A stretch of DNA of 64,000 nt from Erodium maritimum (Eukaryota; Streptophyta; Magnoliopsida; Geraniales; Geraniaceae), in assembly GCA_963921825.1 (NCBI GenBank), contig OY997592.1, positions 22,881,432 to 22,945,431 on the forward strand, in the 5' to 3' direction. A program made the translations under genes and the position numbers. Of the stretch, positions 1-10,673 are shown piece by piece; position 1 is the stretch's first letter, and every line of letters begins with the position of its first letter. Below the pieces are notes generated by a model. It was given only the letters and a program-made list of their open reading frames with translations, was not told the DNA's origin and made no database searches.

Positions 1-99
1 CAGTAAAACAAATGTATGGCCGCCATTGGCCAGTAAATAAAATAAATCACTAAAAAGTATCCGAAACAATATATTAATTAATAAGGTAATTATTGTATA

Positions 100-535
100 G
101 GTCAGGCTTACAACAAAAGCCAGGAATGAGTCCAATAAGTCCCAGAGAGAGGTTGGTCGACAATACCCTTTCTCTGGTTAGACGGTGCCAACGGTTCCAT
201 CAACTGTCGACAGGATTCTGCCTACCAGTTTGGGGTCAGTACTCCCATGTTTTGTTGCCCTACATTTATCAATCAAAGGAGGAGGACGCACGCTGACTCT
301 CCGGGGGAGATATCGGTCCACCAATACATTTTCTTCACATGGTCTGCTCGATCAGTGTCTTTTGGTTGGCGTATGCTGTATCGGTGTCTTCGAATGCTAC
401 CGCAGTTCCCCCCTCCGACAGCCCTTATGCCTAGAGCAACAATTAATTTTCAGTTGTTGTTTTTCAATATTGTTATAGTCTTTGGTTGTACGGTGAAAGC
501 AGTTTTGCGATCACCTGAACGTTTTAATCTATAAT
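100..535 (+). repeat. Retroposon 3' tail, relative of the one at 30480-30855
   Basis: This stretch aligns by eye, with gaps, to 30480-30855. Shared words in the same order are CAGGAATGAG, GGAGGACG(A)CGCACG, CCGGGGGAGAT, GTCCACCA, GCATGCTGTATCGGTGTC (here GTATGCTGTATCGGTGTC), GCTACCGCAG and CCCCT-CG-C. No intact coding frame is seen. It is probably the 3' part of a decayed non-LTR retroelement whose 5' part lies outside the window or is lost. The class is inferred from the longer copy and is not proven here. Confidence 0.5.
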
Positions 536-622
536 ATTTCCATTCCTTCTAAAAAAGCCAATGTAGGTGGTATAGCCGTGTAGCCGTATAGGCGATGCAC
601 TGTCTTGTCTCATGTCTATTAA

Positions 623-2743
623 GAGCATCCACATCAAGGGGGCGTGCGCGCGAGGCCGGGGCGGGAGCAGAAGCAGAAAGGGTCCGGGGTTCGGGGTTCG
701 GCCGGTGTGGGGACGGGGCGTGTAGGGCGCGGGGGAGGAGAGGGAGTGGGAGGGTTCGGGGGGCAGGGGCGTGAGGCCAAATTGAGCCCGCTGCCCCTCT
801 GCCTCTCTGCTGCCCACTGACAGCACGACACCTGTCCAAGCCAAAAATAACGACAGTTGCTGGTAGCAACAGTCTGAAACTAACGGCCATATATTTTTTC
901 TTAATACAAAATACAAAAACAAATTATTTTCCCCCACTATAAATACCCCTCACCCATTTCATCAAATCCACAACACAATTCCTAATATATCTCTCTACAT
1001 TTCATCTCCAATTCTCTACATTTCATTTCCAATTGTCGAAAAAAAATGTCTGACGACGGTCAAACAAGGGAGGAGCTCGAAGCCGAACGCCACGAGGTCG
1101 AAGCCGAATTTCGTGCTTGGGAGCGAGGACTCCGCGTAGAACCGAGAGAATGATGCAGAGAGAAATGCCACAATTCGAGAGATTGGGGCGACGGCTCGAA
1201 ACAAGAGAAGGTTCCCGGGCAGAGATGAACATAATGCTTGAGCAAGGCCACGACGACTTGATGAGGGATTATTTTTTCGAGACCCCGATCTATGGCTCCG
1301 AATTGTTTAGGCGACGTTTTCGTATGTCCAGAACATTATTTTTACGGGTTATGGAAGCGGTTAAGTCTCACGACAGCTACTTTGTTCAGCGCTGTGACGC
1401 TACACGACGGTTGGGGTTATCAACGCACCAGAAATGCACCGCCGCGATACGAATGCTAGCGTATGGGTGTTCTGCCGATTCATTGGACGACACACTACGT
1501 ATGGGGGAAAGTACTATACTCAAATGTGTTAGACGTTTCTACAAAGCCGTTATTGCGGTTTTCTACGCAGAATACATGCGAAAGCCGAATGTGGCGGACA
1601 TGGCGCGATTACTTGAGTCGAGTAATAGCCAAGGGTTCCCCGGTATGATTGGCGGCCTTGACTGCATGCATTGGGAGTGAAAGAATTGCCCTATCGCATT
1701 GCAAGGATCGCATGAACGTGGAGATCACGGGAATCCAACAATTATGCTGGAAGCGGTTGCGTCTCGTGATACGTGGATTTGGCATGCGTTTTTCAGTATG
1801 GGTGGCACGAATAACGACATTAACGTCCTCAGCGCCGACCACTTATTCGACGAAGCTTTCTGTGGTCGTGACATGACCGTGGATTTCGAGATCAACGGGC
1901 ATCGCTACAACAAGCCGTATTATTTAGTTAACGGCATTTACCCTCAATTGGGTCGGTTCGTCAAGTCGATTCGTCATCCCTATACCCGCAAACAGAAGTT
2001 GTTTGCCAAATGCCAAAAAAGTGCTCGTAAAGATATTGAACGGGCCTTTGAAGTCCTCCAAGCACGGTGGAACATAATGTCAAGCCCCGCTCGGATCTGG
2101 GATAAAGCGACTTTGGCTGATATGATGCATTGTTGTATCATTCTACATAATATGATCGTGGAGGACGAACATGATCGATATGAAGTTGGGGATAACGATT
2201 TATTTTTCGAGGCCCCTCCGAAATTACCTCAGTGTTTGGCACCACCTCAACCATGGAATCGATCAAGGCCCTTGTCGTACCACCAGGAACTCCAAGCGCG
2301 AGCTAGTGCCATCAATGATGCGACTCATCGGCAACTTCAAGAAGACCTTATGGAGCACATATGGAATCGATCGGGCGGGACTTGCAACTCTGACGATTCA
2401 GACGACTGATAATTCCTTGGTTTTTAGTTATGTATTGATTTTGTGTTATGTATTTTTTTTAAGTTATGTATTTTTTTTTTAAGTTTTGTATTTTTTTTAA
2501 TTTTGTATTTTTATTTTTATTTATGAATTTTATTTAGTAGTTGTTGATTTAAAAATAATGTTAACAGATTCAGTTAAAAGCTTAATTAATTACACAATCA
2601 GCATTTATGAAAATCATGCCCCTCATACTTGCCCCTCTGATGTACAACACACTCTCTTTAGGGGGGGTAAGGGGCTGAACCCTGCCCAGTCAACAGAGGG
2701 TTCTGCCTCAGGGTTCGTGATCCCCCCACTAATGTGGATGCTC
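623..2743 (+). mobile_element. PIF/Harbinger DNA transposon, near-complete, 2.1 kb
   Basis: The ends are inverted repeats of about 20 bp. The left end starts GAGCATCCACATCAAGGGGG, and the right end, read on the opposite strand, starts GAGCATCCACATTAGTGGGG. They are flanked by a perfect 3-bp duplication TAA at 620-622 and 2744-2746, the hallmark of PIF/Harbinger insertion. The interior holds one DDE transposase (1046-2409) and no second Myb-like gene, which autonomous members normally carry. The left 300 bp (640-830) is very GC-rich, and 2420-2560 is T-rich. It is probably unable to move by itself both because the transposase has a stop and because the partner gene is missing. Confidence 0.93.
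1046..2409 (+). pseudogene. PIF/Harbinger DDE transposase, one in-frame stop
   Basis: This is a nuclease-type transposase of the DDE_Tnp_4 / plant transposon protein family, which excises and inserts the element through its terminal repeats. It is read from 1117 to 2409 in a single frame, broken only by TGA at 1678-1680, where the family has Trp after the GGLDCMHWE motif. The three acidic residues are visible: Asp in GGLDCMHW (1660-1662), Asp in NNDINVL (1816-1818) and Glu in IERAFEVLQARW (2038-2040). An N-terminal piece starting ATG at 1046 (MSDDGQTREELEAER) lies in another frame and stops at 1151-1153, so a second lesion, a small frameshift, lies between about 1117 and 1150. The MRDYFFETPIY-FRRRFRMSR block typical of the family N-terminus follows. 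The rest reads cleanly to the TGA at 2407, suggesting recent decay. Confidence 0.93.
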
Positions 2744-2837
2744 TAATCAATACAAAAGGTATATTATATAAATTTTAATAATTTTTAGTAATAATCATAT
2801 AAAAATGTAGTTTTTTGTTTAGTAGAACTGACTTTCA

Positions 2838-3799
2838 TTTCTTTAAAAGAGTCAGTATATGCTTGTAAGCCTTACTGGACAAACATAATAACCCTGTAAC
2901 TACAGTAACGTCTAGGACGTTGTGTTGAGATGCCATATAGGCGACTTAAAATTGACCACCAAAGAAAATGAACTAGAACATTAATGAAATAAAAACCCAA
3001 ATCTAATAACGAGAAATTGAAAGGCAATAAAACTAAAACCCGATGACGATCACTTAAGGGGGTGTATGAATACCGTTGGGTCTCCCGAGTGCGACGCTCT
3101 ACTTCGTTGATAAACCCGAACCTGTGATCGGCAGTGGAGAAGGGCTGACAGGGAACCCTCAAAGACTCATTTATGTCCCTGAGGCCTGCCTGGTGACTCA
3201 TGCGTGTCGGTGGGGCTGTTTCCCAGTCCTCTCCCGAACTGTGACTTGTCGGCCACCCCATTATTCTATTACTGGTTGCTCCAGCACTCGATCTTTGCCA
3301 TACCTCCCAGCGATGGACGGTGGAACTTCAAAAATTGCTCGACCTCTACCCCTGAACCCTCCGCCATAGGATCCCGGGGTCAAAGTCATCGAGTCCGCCA
3401 AGGGTCGGTCACATACTGGATGCCCATAGGTAAATGATCCAAGGACAGTGGGGATCGTTCGTCCCCCTGGCCCATCCAGTCCACGTCGCCATCCACACCG
3501 CCGCCGTGTTCGCGAACAATCTCATGTTGCCTTAGCCGAGGTCCCCGTAAGCCCGCCCAAGCCAGCGAGCAGCCCCACCAGGGTCTTAGGAGCGGAGTAG
3601 ACCGACGGTCCCAATCATGATTGTAATACGCCAAGGTCTCCACCAGAAGAGGCTAATGGCGCCGCTCCCCGAACAACCCAGAGCACCGCCCACTACGGTC
3701 ACTAGTAGACAAGGCGACCCTCACCGGAGACCGAGAGCCCTCCTTCATGACGAAGGCCCGACTAGTTCGATACACCGTGGTGGTCGAAGAGACCCAAAC
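2838..3799 (-). repeat. Decayed LINE-like element, 3' part, relative of 17363-17790
   Basis: Read on the minus strand, this resembles the tail of the element at 17363-18890. Both have a GGACTGGGAAACAGCCCC / GGGCTGGGAAACAGCCCC block, then ATGAGTCA, a related run of codons, and an end near TTTTAA-G-AATGAAA. Frames are broken by many stops. The upstream half (3300-3799) is GC-rich and has no clear frame. It is bounded at 3799/3800 by an LTR-like sequence. The element class is inferred from the better copy, which carries DUF4283 and CCHC signatures. Confidence 0.5.
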
Positions 3800-4900
3800 T
3801 ATAAGAACCGCCATCGGTCGATCCTGGTCGAACCGGTGAATCCTGGCGAAAGTTGACTTTTTGCCGAAAAAGTCAACCGATGACTCCGGGAGTCATTCGG
3901 GACCTTTTCGGGGCCCAAAAATCTTAGTCATCGTTACGGTTAGCTTAATTGGGCCGTTTCCTTTCGAATGACTGTAATTTTGGAAAAGTCAACATTCGGT
4001 CATCCGGAGACTTTTATCGACTAAAACGAATTAAATTGGAGTTGCTGGATTTTTCTCAGAGCTAAGTGTCCCCACTAGGACACTTGTCCTTAGTGGCTTG
4101 TAGGAGAAGAAATGGGTCTTCAATGACCCATTTACCCTCACATAAGCCAAAATACATGAATTGGACCTAAGGGGCATTATGGAACTTCAACAATTTAGGT
4201 TTTTAAACCATTTGGGGTCACTTTTCAGCCCATTTGTGAGGTGTAGCCGAAGTTAGAGATAGAGAGGAAGAGAAGAAGGAGCTTTGAAGCTTGAAGGAGA
4301 AGAAATAAGCAAAAATGGAGTCTTGAGCTTGATTTCTTCACCAAAACTCTCCAAATCACCATTTTCTTCATCCTCATTCCACTCTTAAGGTAAATCCTTC
4401 ATCTATTTTCGTTTTCCTTGAGAATTGAATCATGGGTTTAGAAGAAAGAACATGAAAATGGTTGGGTTTTTGGAAGTTGATGTTGGATGATGATTTTTGG
4501 AGATAAAAAGGAAGTAGATGATCGTTTTAATTTGGATTTGTGGAGTTTTGATGAAGACCCATGTTGGGTATTTGGTTATTGAGGGTTTTGGAGGTGTTTT
4601 GGAGGTTTGGGATTGATAAAAATGGAGTTTTTGGACTGAAACTTCGTGAAAAGGAAGCTGGAAGAAGAAGAAGGCCGCAACCCGTCAAACCCGTCATGGA
4701 TCCGTGACGGGCATCGTGACGGGAGACGTCACGGATCTGTGAGGGAGACCGTGACGAGAGACGTCACGGCTCCATGAGGGAGACCGTGACGGCGTCAATC
4801 ACGGCTCCGTGAGGAGAACCGTGACGGCACAGGTCACTGGTCCGTGACCCGATCTGTGGCAGACCTGTTTTGAGCCCTTTTTGGGTATTAATCAAAAATA
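3800..4900 (+). repeat. LTR fragment, same family as the LTR at 21118-22419
   Basis: It aligns by eye to the left two thirds of 21118-22419. Shared blocks include GGTCGATCC-GGTCGAACC, CGAAAGTTGAC, GAGTCATTC-GGACCTTT, TTACGGTTAGCTTAATTGG, CCGTTTCCTTTC-AATGACTG, CCCCAC--GGACACTTGTCC and GATGAAGACCCATG. The expected first bases TG read TA here. The similarity stops after the CACGG/CCGTG hairpin cluster, so the right end is missing. No coding capacity is seen. Confidence 0.7.
4675..4865. repeat. Cluster of CACGG...CCGTGA half-palindromes inside the LTR
   Basis: About ten GTCACGG / CCGTGAC-type words alternate on both strands within 190 bp, for example TCCGTGACGGG and GAGACGTCACGG. Neighbouring words can pair as hairpins. 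The sister LTR has the same cluster at 22020-22145, so the array is a property of the LTR family and not chance. Its role is unknown. Confidence 0.75.
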
Positions 4901-5047
4901 TGAATTTGAAAATACATATTATTGTGTTGGTTACATATTATTTGGATGAGTTGGGTTGTGTCATGATATAAATATATATTGATTTGTTGAGATTAGACTT
5001 ATAAAATATGAAATGAGTTGAATTTGTATTATATAATTTATCAAAAC

Positions 5048-5049
<2 letters not shown>

Positions 5050-5086
<37 letters not shown>
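5050..5086. repeat. (TA)n microsatellite
   Basis: An uninterrupted run of TA dinucleotides of about 35 bases lies in AT-rich sequence. The surrounding 4901-5539 has no coding frame. It holds only short CCTAGG / GACTAG-type words (5115-5195) and a repeated CGTTCGTTTATTTCAA at 5268-5302. Confidence 0.85.
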
Positions 5087-5090
<4 letters not shown>

Positions 5091-5539
5091 TAATAATTTG
5101 AAATAATAAAATCTGCCTAGCTCCCATCTAGGCCTCGACTAGTCACCGTCTATCGCCTAGGACCTCTCGCCGTCCGACTAGCACCTAGCACCGTTTACAA
5201 CCATACTGTCAAACAAATAGTAGGATATTTAATAAAAAAAAATCATATAAAAGCATTTACAGTAGCATCGTTCGTTTATTTCAAGTCGTTCGTTTATTTC
5301 AAATTGATCATCTATTGTAATTACCGAAAAATCGAATCTTCGTCATGCTCATGAAAATCGCTCGTCCATCTCAACTTTTGATACTACAGCGATCGTCTAT
5401 TAGCTTGTTATTTCAAACTTTAATTTGGAAAACAATATCGCACACTATAGATGGAAATAATACTAGTGACAAAATTGAATTTATTCCTAAAATAGATGGG
5501 ACATAAACTACATATAAGTTAAAAGACATGAAACATCTG

Positions 5540-6915
5540 TATCAATTTTGTCTTTAGGGTTTCATTTCCAGACATTCTCTCTTTTCCATCAAAACCATTT
5601 TCAGTCTCCATTTCCGTATTTTTCTAATCATAGTGGCCTGGTAACCGCCGCACTCGCTAACCCCGATCGTGTCCCGCCTGTCTGTTCACCGACCCTCCAC
5701 GTTTCGTCCGACGTAATGGGTATCGTGGATCATACTACGGGAAGACACCACCATCACTCCACACTGTTGCCTGCTCCCACATAAAATGACATATTCTCCG
5801 CATAGGAACCTGTTACCCATGACGACCCCTTAGATGTTGGCACCACTCATGAGAGGAAACGTAAAGGAAGAGGACGACCCCGTCCTCCAATAGTTACCGC
5901 AAGTTGTTTTCGTACGAGATAATACTCGGAGACCCATTCGAGCATGACCTATGTCCTCATTACAGCCTCATCCCTACTAACAAGGATCTCGTACCATACC
6001 TTGCTTCAGTCACCCCAAGAACCCATAAGATCTTATTGGACCCGAGAAGAGCAGTTCACCCCACTTCTACAACCCATGTAGGATTGGGACTCCCATCCAA
6101 TGGAACCCTGCCCATGGAGGCTGATCCATCACCATGAGCGGGTATTTGGTGAACCGGCCACTAGAGGACAAGAAGAGTAAAGCAGTAGCTGATCACCGCG
6201 GGTAACGCCCATAATGCTACAGACCCGTGTCACCGTGGACACTTGTCCCTGCATGAACCATACGGGAGGTGATCGTCGTCAACCTTGAGATAGTCTCCGT
6301 TATGAGGAACGCCGAGACGATCCCGTCTTCACGGGTACCCTTGGGGTACGGATGGAGAAGCCCCGTTGGTACCCATCATCTCCTGGGTCGGATGGCTCCA
6401 ACACCCCCCAACGGATGGAGGAGCCCCGATGGTAGTTCTCCTCTCTGGGATTTGATGGATTCGACACCCCCACCCAAGACAGTCTGGACTACATTGACAA
6501 TGTCGAGGAAGTTGGCCCCGATAAGACAGTAGCGAGGCACGGTGAGCTGCCTCGCGGTTCATCATGAGACAATTAGGGCGCCTTAGGGTGTCTACAAGGA
6601 GGCACACCCTGGCATTTACGAAGCAAATACCTTCCGATCTCCACCCTCTTCCTTTCCCTGGCATACTCCTTGAACGACTATTACGATACAATAAGATCGT
6701 TCAAGTTAAGACAGGGAAAGCCTCATTAATCCACGGTGCCAATCACAACTCGAATAGGGAACCATCCCTTAACATCTTCCTAGGCATCACCGGGCATTTA
6801 GTTAGAGGATCAATCGTCAGCAAAACTTTATCTCATCATGTTTGCTTATTTTTACTATTGTACGGTCTCGGTGATCTTTCTGTTTATGTATCAATAAAAG
6901 TTTCATTTGAATGTT
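5540..6915 (+). repeat. Decayed retroelement with AT-hook peptide; inverse copy at 37690-38330
   Basis: Residual frames run on the plus strand. A basic AT-hook-like peptide ERKRKGRGRPRPP is encoded at 5851-5889. From about 6250 the sequence matches, in inverse orientation, 37690-38330. Shared pieces are a proline/serine-rich stretch with LLGRM, a PPPK-VWT block, RGTVSCL, GVYKE-HP and SFP-I. Both copies end near TATCAATAAAA. Many stops are present. The gene order and AT-hook resemble plant LINE ORF1 or a gag protein, but no reverse transcriptase is visible, so the class is not settled. Confidence 0.5.
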
Positions 6916-7271
6916 AAAAAAGTTATAAAAAAATATGATCAATTTTTTTTATTCATTACCACTTTGGTTTAACTTTTACGAGCCTCCATTTATGTTGTTT
7001 GATAATAGACCAAAGACAATCTTAAAATTAAATTTCTTCGGTCACCTGCGATCTGTTCATTTTTTTGCGGATTTGGTAATTTTGATCCGCAATCCGACCC
7101 ATAATCCGCATATGAGACCTATTTGAATCACAGATCAAGTGGATAAACATATGGGTTGGATTTACAGATAGATTTGTACACTTCTACCCTATTCAATGTT
7201 GAGCTCTACTTTACCACGACTATCGTGTCAAGTTGGAGCCATTGTTCTTTTTCTGAAGAAAAGTTGATGTC
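6916..7271. other. AT-rich spacer, nothing recognised
   Basis: This is a short AT-rich stretch between the decayed retroelement and the hAT element. It has no convincing coding frame, terminal repeat or RNA gene. Confidence 0.5.
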
Positions 7272-7279
7272 GTTGTTCT

Positions 7280-8314
7280 CAGGACTGGCCCGTCCACTTG
7301 GCTAAAAAGGCAACCGCCTAAGGCCACACATGAGAGAAGGCCACATTTTATAGTTGTTAATGTTAATTAATTAGTTATGTTCAATTATTTTTTCTAATTA
7401 ACTTTTTAATTTATTTATAACACTATTAATCAATTGTGTTTCCTATTTGATTATCTATTTTTTTTCTTCTAATTAGCAGTTCATAAGTTAATAATTTATC
7501 AAATCAATAAACATCTTATATAATTGTTTTAATTAAATTTAAATGAATTGGGCTTAACTAATTTAAAATAGCTTAAATCCAATTTTGTATACACATATCA
7601 ATACACTTATTTATAGGTTATAATAAAAAAATTAATGCTAATATTATTAATTAGTTTTTAATTGATTTATAAAATTGATATCAATTATTTTTCCTCCTTT
7701 CTAAAAAAATAAATTATGTTTCCTAATTAGTTCTCTAACTTTTATCACTGTTTTCTAATTAGTACCGTTTCATACTTTTAAGTTACCAAATAAATAAACA
7801 TCATATAATTAATTTTATTATATTTAAATTAATCTTTGTTATTTAATGTAAAATATCTCAGATACAATTCCGTATTTACATATCAAAATCTTGATTTATA
7901 GTTTACAATAAGCAATTCTATGTTAATATTGTTAATTGAATTTAATTTTTTTTCTAATTAGTTTTTTTAATTAATTTATAATAAGTCGTTCTATAACTAA
8001 TATGTGATTAGCTATCTATTTTATTTTTAATATTATTACAGTTGTTAAGCTCACTTTGTATATTGTTTTATAAGCTTTATCTTGGAGAACAATGTCAGAT
8101 AGAAAACATAAATCTGATTCTATAAAATTCAAAAAAAAAAGAACAATATATCATTTGTCTTAAGTGTATCTTTATTTATTATATTAATAAAATATCGGTA
8201 TACCGTCTCTATTGTAATATTTTTTAATTTATTTTACTTTATAAAAAAATTATTATTAAAAGGATCATTTTAATTTTTTTGCCTAAGACAACCAATTACA
8301 TAGAGACGGCCCTG
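7280..8314. mobile_element. Non-autonomous hAT element, about 1.0 kb
   Basis: The left end reads CAGGACTGGCCC and the right end, on the opposite strand, CAGGGCCGTCTC, the typical hAT terminus. The flanks carry an 8-bp duplication with one mismatch, GTTGTTCT (7272-7279) and ATTGTTCT (8315-8322). The subterminal words GCCTAAGGCC and GCCTAAGAC also mirror each other. The interior is strongly AT-rich and holds no transposase, so it would need a hAT transposase supplied elsewhere. Confidence 0.85.
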
Positions 8315-8322
8315 ATTGTTCT

Positions 8323-9124
8323 TCATAGCGCATCCGACTAGAAACTATTAAAAAGATATTGAAGAATAAAGGGGGGAATGAAATTAGAGAAATATAATCA
8401 AAATAGAGAGCAATTTTTTCATTATTAAAATCATCGGACATATGACATGTACATGTATTTTATTTTGTTAAAAGCTCATGGAATTGAGTAATATGAATTT
8501 TTAGAATTTCAATATTAGATATATTTAAATAATAATTATAATTAATTAAATGTAATTTTTTCAGTTTTTTAATCTTATTAATTTCAAACAAAGATTTATA
8601 GGTTTACGGAGTAGTGACCACAAACAAAAATAGTAGATTTTTACCTTGCGTTATTTTTTTTTTATTGATTTTGTATCTTTTAAAGGTGAAAAAAGAAAGA
8701 ATGGTTGGTGGATGAGATGGGAAGATACGGGGAAGAGCGGGTAGGATGGTCAAACAAAACTGTATCTCTCTGACCATCACATGCTATGATTCATTTTTTT
8801 ATTAATTATTTTCTATGAAAAAAATTGGTTCTGACTTGGAGTGAAAATTATATTTTTCAATCATTTCTTTTTCAGAAAATATTTTCAATTGTTATAAATT
8901 TGGAAATATTTGAAAGCTTGATTCAATGGTTATGAATGAATACGTACGAGGTGACGTTTTTGTGGATGGACATGACCAGATAGTTTCTACAATTTATCGC
9001 TATTATTAGTAGGCTGTTGTAAAGTCAACCAAGTCATTGAACTGACAATATATGTCATATAAAGCATATCTTCTTCTGAAAATGCAAACAATATTTTTCT
9101 TATTTCGTTTCCATACTTGACCGG
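8323..9124. other. AT-rich intergenic stretch
   Basis: No coding frame longer than a few dozen codons, no terminal repeats and no RNA gene were recognised. A short GC-richer island at 8695-8790 has no identifiable product. Confidence 0.5.
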
Positions 9125-9134
9125 TGGATCGTCA

Positions 9135-10029
9135 TTTTTTTTAATAGAGGAATGACCATATTATTAAATAAACAAAGTAAACAGGTGTTCGTCTAGCGAC
9201 AAACCTTTTACAAACCAGTAAACTAAAGATAAATAAGCTGAGACATAAATGCTGAGAAATAAATGGTGCTCATATGCATAGAGGCGGTCGGGAGGCCGAG
9301 GTTGCCAGCCCGTCTGTGCCGTCACCCCCGACTCGTGAGGCCCAGCCGGCCCAAACCGCCCCGGTTGGCCTGCTCGCCTAACTTCCGCCATCAAGCCCAG
9401 GCCCACAACCCTGCCTTCGCCACCTTCCGAAACTCTAGGTTGCTCGGACGCCGGCGCCTTACCTTTCCGTAACCTCCAGGCCATCGCCTCTGGGGATTCC
9501 GGCGCTTCCGACTCCGTTGCCGATGAGATGACGATCGGTATCAGAGCCGTCCCATCTCAGAGCGACTCCCCCGACCCTTCCTCCGACCCCGGCAATTCCA
9601 TCTCCTCCGCTCGCACCACCGGACGTCGCAACGTCCTTATTCTCGGTCGCGGGCCTACCGCCTGCACACGACGTGACGACCGACCCTCCTCCCCCGCCGG
9701 CCGACCACGCTGCGCCGAGAACACCATGCACCGCTCCTCTGTTCTGCATGGGGACCAGGCGGACGGGGAGGTGATCACCGGAGTGATCGACTCCCTTTCC
9801 ATCCCCTCCGCCCACTCCAGCTCGACCCGGGTCTGCCCCTGCACGTCCCGTTCCAGCCACGGGCTCCCCGGCCGGCTCCCTTCCTCCCCAACCTCACTTG
9901 CTGCCGCACCAGCCGAGATCGGAGACACCGATCTCCCCTCAGACGAACCAGAACTCATGATCGTGAGAGAAGAAAAAACCGGAATCGCAAAACCCTATTG
10001 TAGGAGTAAACCCTAGCCGACCTGCACAT
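9135..10029 (-). mobile_element. Short poly-A retroposon with 10-bp target duplication
   Basis: The 895-bp insert is flanked by the perfect repeat TGGATCGTCA (9125-9134 and 10030-10039). On the minus strand it ends in eight A residues (seen as T at 9135-9142) directly against the duplication, showing target-primed reverse transcription. The minus-strand 5' end has GGTCGGCTAGGGTTTACTCC, a common plant LINE leader word. The interior is GC-rich with a partly open frame (9164-9958). No endonuclease or reverse transcriptase is present. It is either an ORF1-only LINE derivative or an unusually long SINE-like element. Confidence 0.85.
9164..9958 (-). pseudogene. Retroposon ORF, low-complexity Ser/Gly/Arg-rich protein, broken
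   Basis: The frame opens with ATG at 9958 (MSSGSSEGRSVSPISAG) and runs to a stop near 9557. A second in-line segment continues with EAPESPEAMAWRLRKGKAP. That segment resembles the EEAPEAVAWRRSKGKGPAA part of the frame at 29857-30544, which suggests a common ORF1-like ancestor. No known domain is visible. Base composition is far more GC-rich than the flanks. A chance open frame in GC-rich DNA is possible, but the peptide match to the other retroposon argues against it. Confidence 0.5.
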
Positions 10030-10039
10030 TGGATCGTCA

Positions 10040-10418
10040 CTTTATAATTATGTAAGGAACAGTAGATATTTTATTCCTCTAAATATATTTTATTTTATTT
10101 CGTCATTTACAAATATTTTATTTTCTGGTTTTACACTCTTTCGATAATAAATGATAAAAATACTATGTCAATTGTATCTATTTCTATATTTAAACAAAAA
10201 TAAATATATCCACTATTTTACATTTATAATATATGAATTTTAACGCATTTTGGTATCATTTTTTAGTTGAATCCAAAAATAATGGCAAGGTCTGACGTCA
10301 CTGAATTATGATTTTTTTTGTATTTCCGCTAATAGTTAAGGGTCCAACCCTTCTCTGTCAAGTCTTTTTCTTTACCGCTCAAAATCAAGAAGTTCGAAAA
10401 CCTTAAGAAGCAGTTTCA
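10040..10418. other. AT-rich spacer upstream of the psbX-like relic
   Basis: Mostly AT-rich sequence with no gene seen. If the psbX-like fragment was once a gene, this would have been its promoter and leader, but no clear TATA box can be assigned. Confidence 0.4.
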
Positions 10419-10673
10419 ATGGCGGTAGTGTCAATGACAATCCCACTTATTTGCACAACCTAAAAGAAGTTCCTTTTCAAACCGATTCTGATGACCCTTT
10501 CTCGTCCAGTGGCGTTAAGAGCCGGCAAGCTCAGAGTCAGAGCCTCTTTCAAGGAAAAGGTAGTGAGGGGTCTTACGTCGATTGCATTAATACATTTCAT
10601 GATTATTCCAAACGTGACAGCGGTGACATACTCAGGCGCTTTGCCACCTACCCTCAAGAACTTCCTTCTCTGA
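10419..10673 (+). pseudogene. psbX: psbX-like nuclear gene fragment, truncated and with a stop
   Basis: PsbX is a small photosystem II subunit, nuclear-encoded in plants and imported into the thylakoid. The frame from ATG 10419 shows a Ser/Thr-rich start, a basic transit-peptide-like stretch (PVALRAGKLRVRASFKEK), a hydrophobic thylakoid-signal-like stretch (GLTSIALIHFMIIPNVTA) and then SGALPPTLKNFLL. The last part matches the conserved SG(I)SPSLKNFLLS of plant PsbX, just before the membrane helix. The copy is dead: TAA at 10461-10463 interrupts codon 15, and the frame stops at 10671-10673 exactly where the membrane span should begin. The C-terminal half is absent. A Mutator-like element starts only 70 bp downstream. 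The identification rests on remembered family features; a database search would settle it. Confidence 0.6.

Noticed and set aside
524..937. 137-aa minus-strand frame in the GC-rich left arm of the PIF element
   Set aside because: Pro/Arg/Ser-rich translation of GC-skewed sequence with overlapping frames in all registers and no domain.
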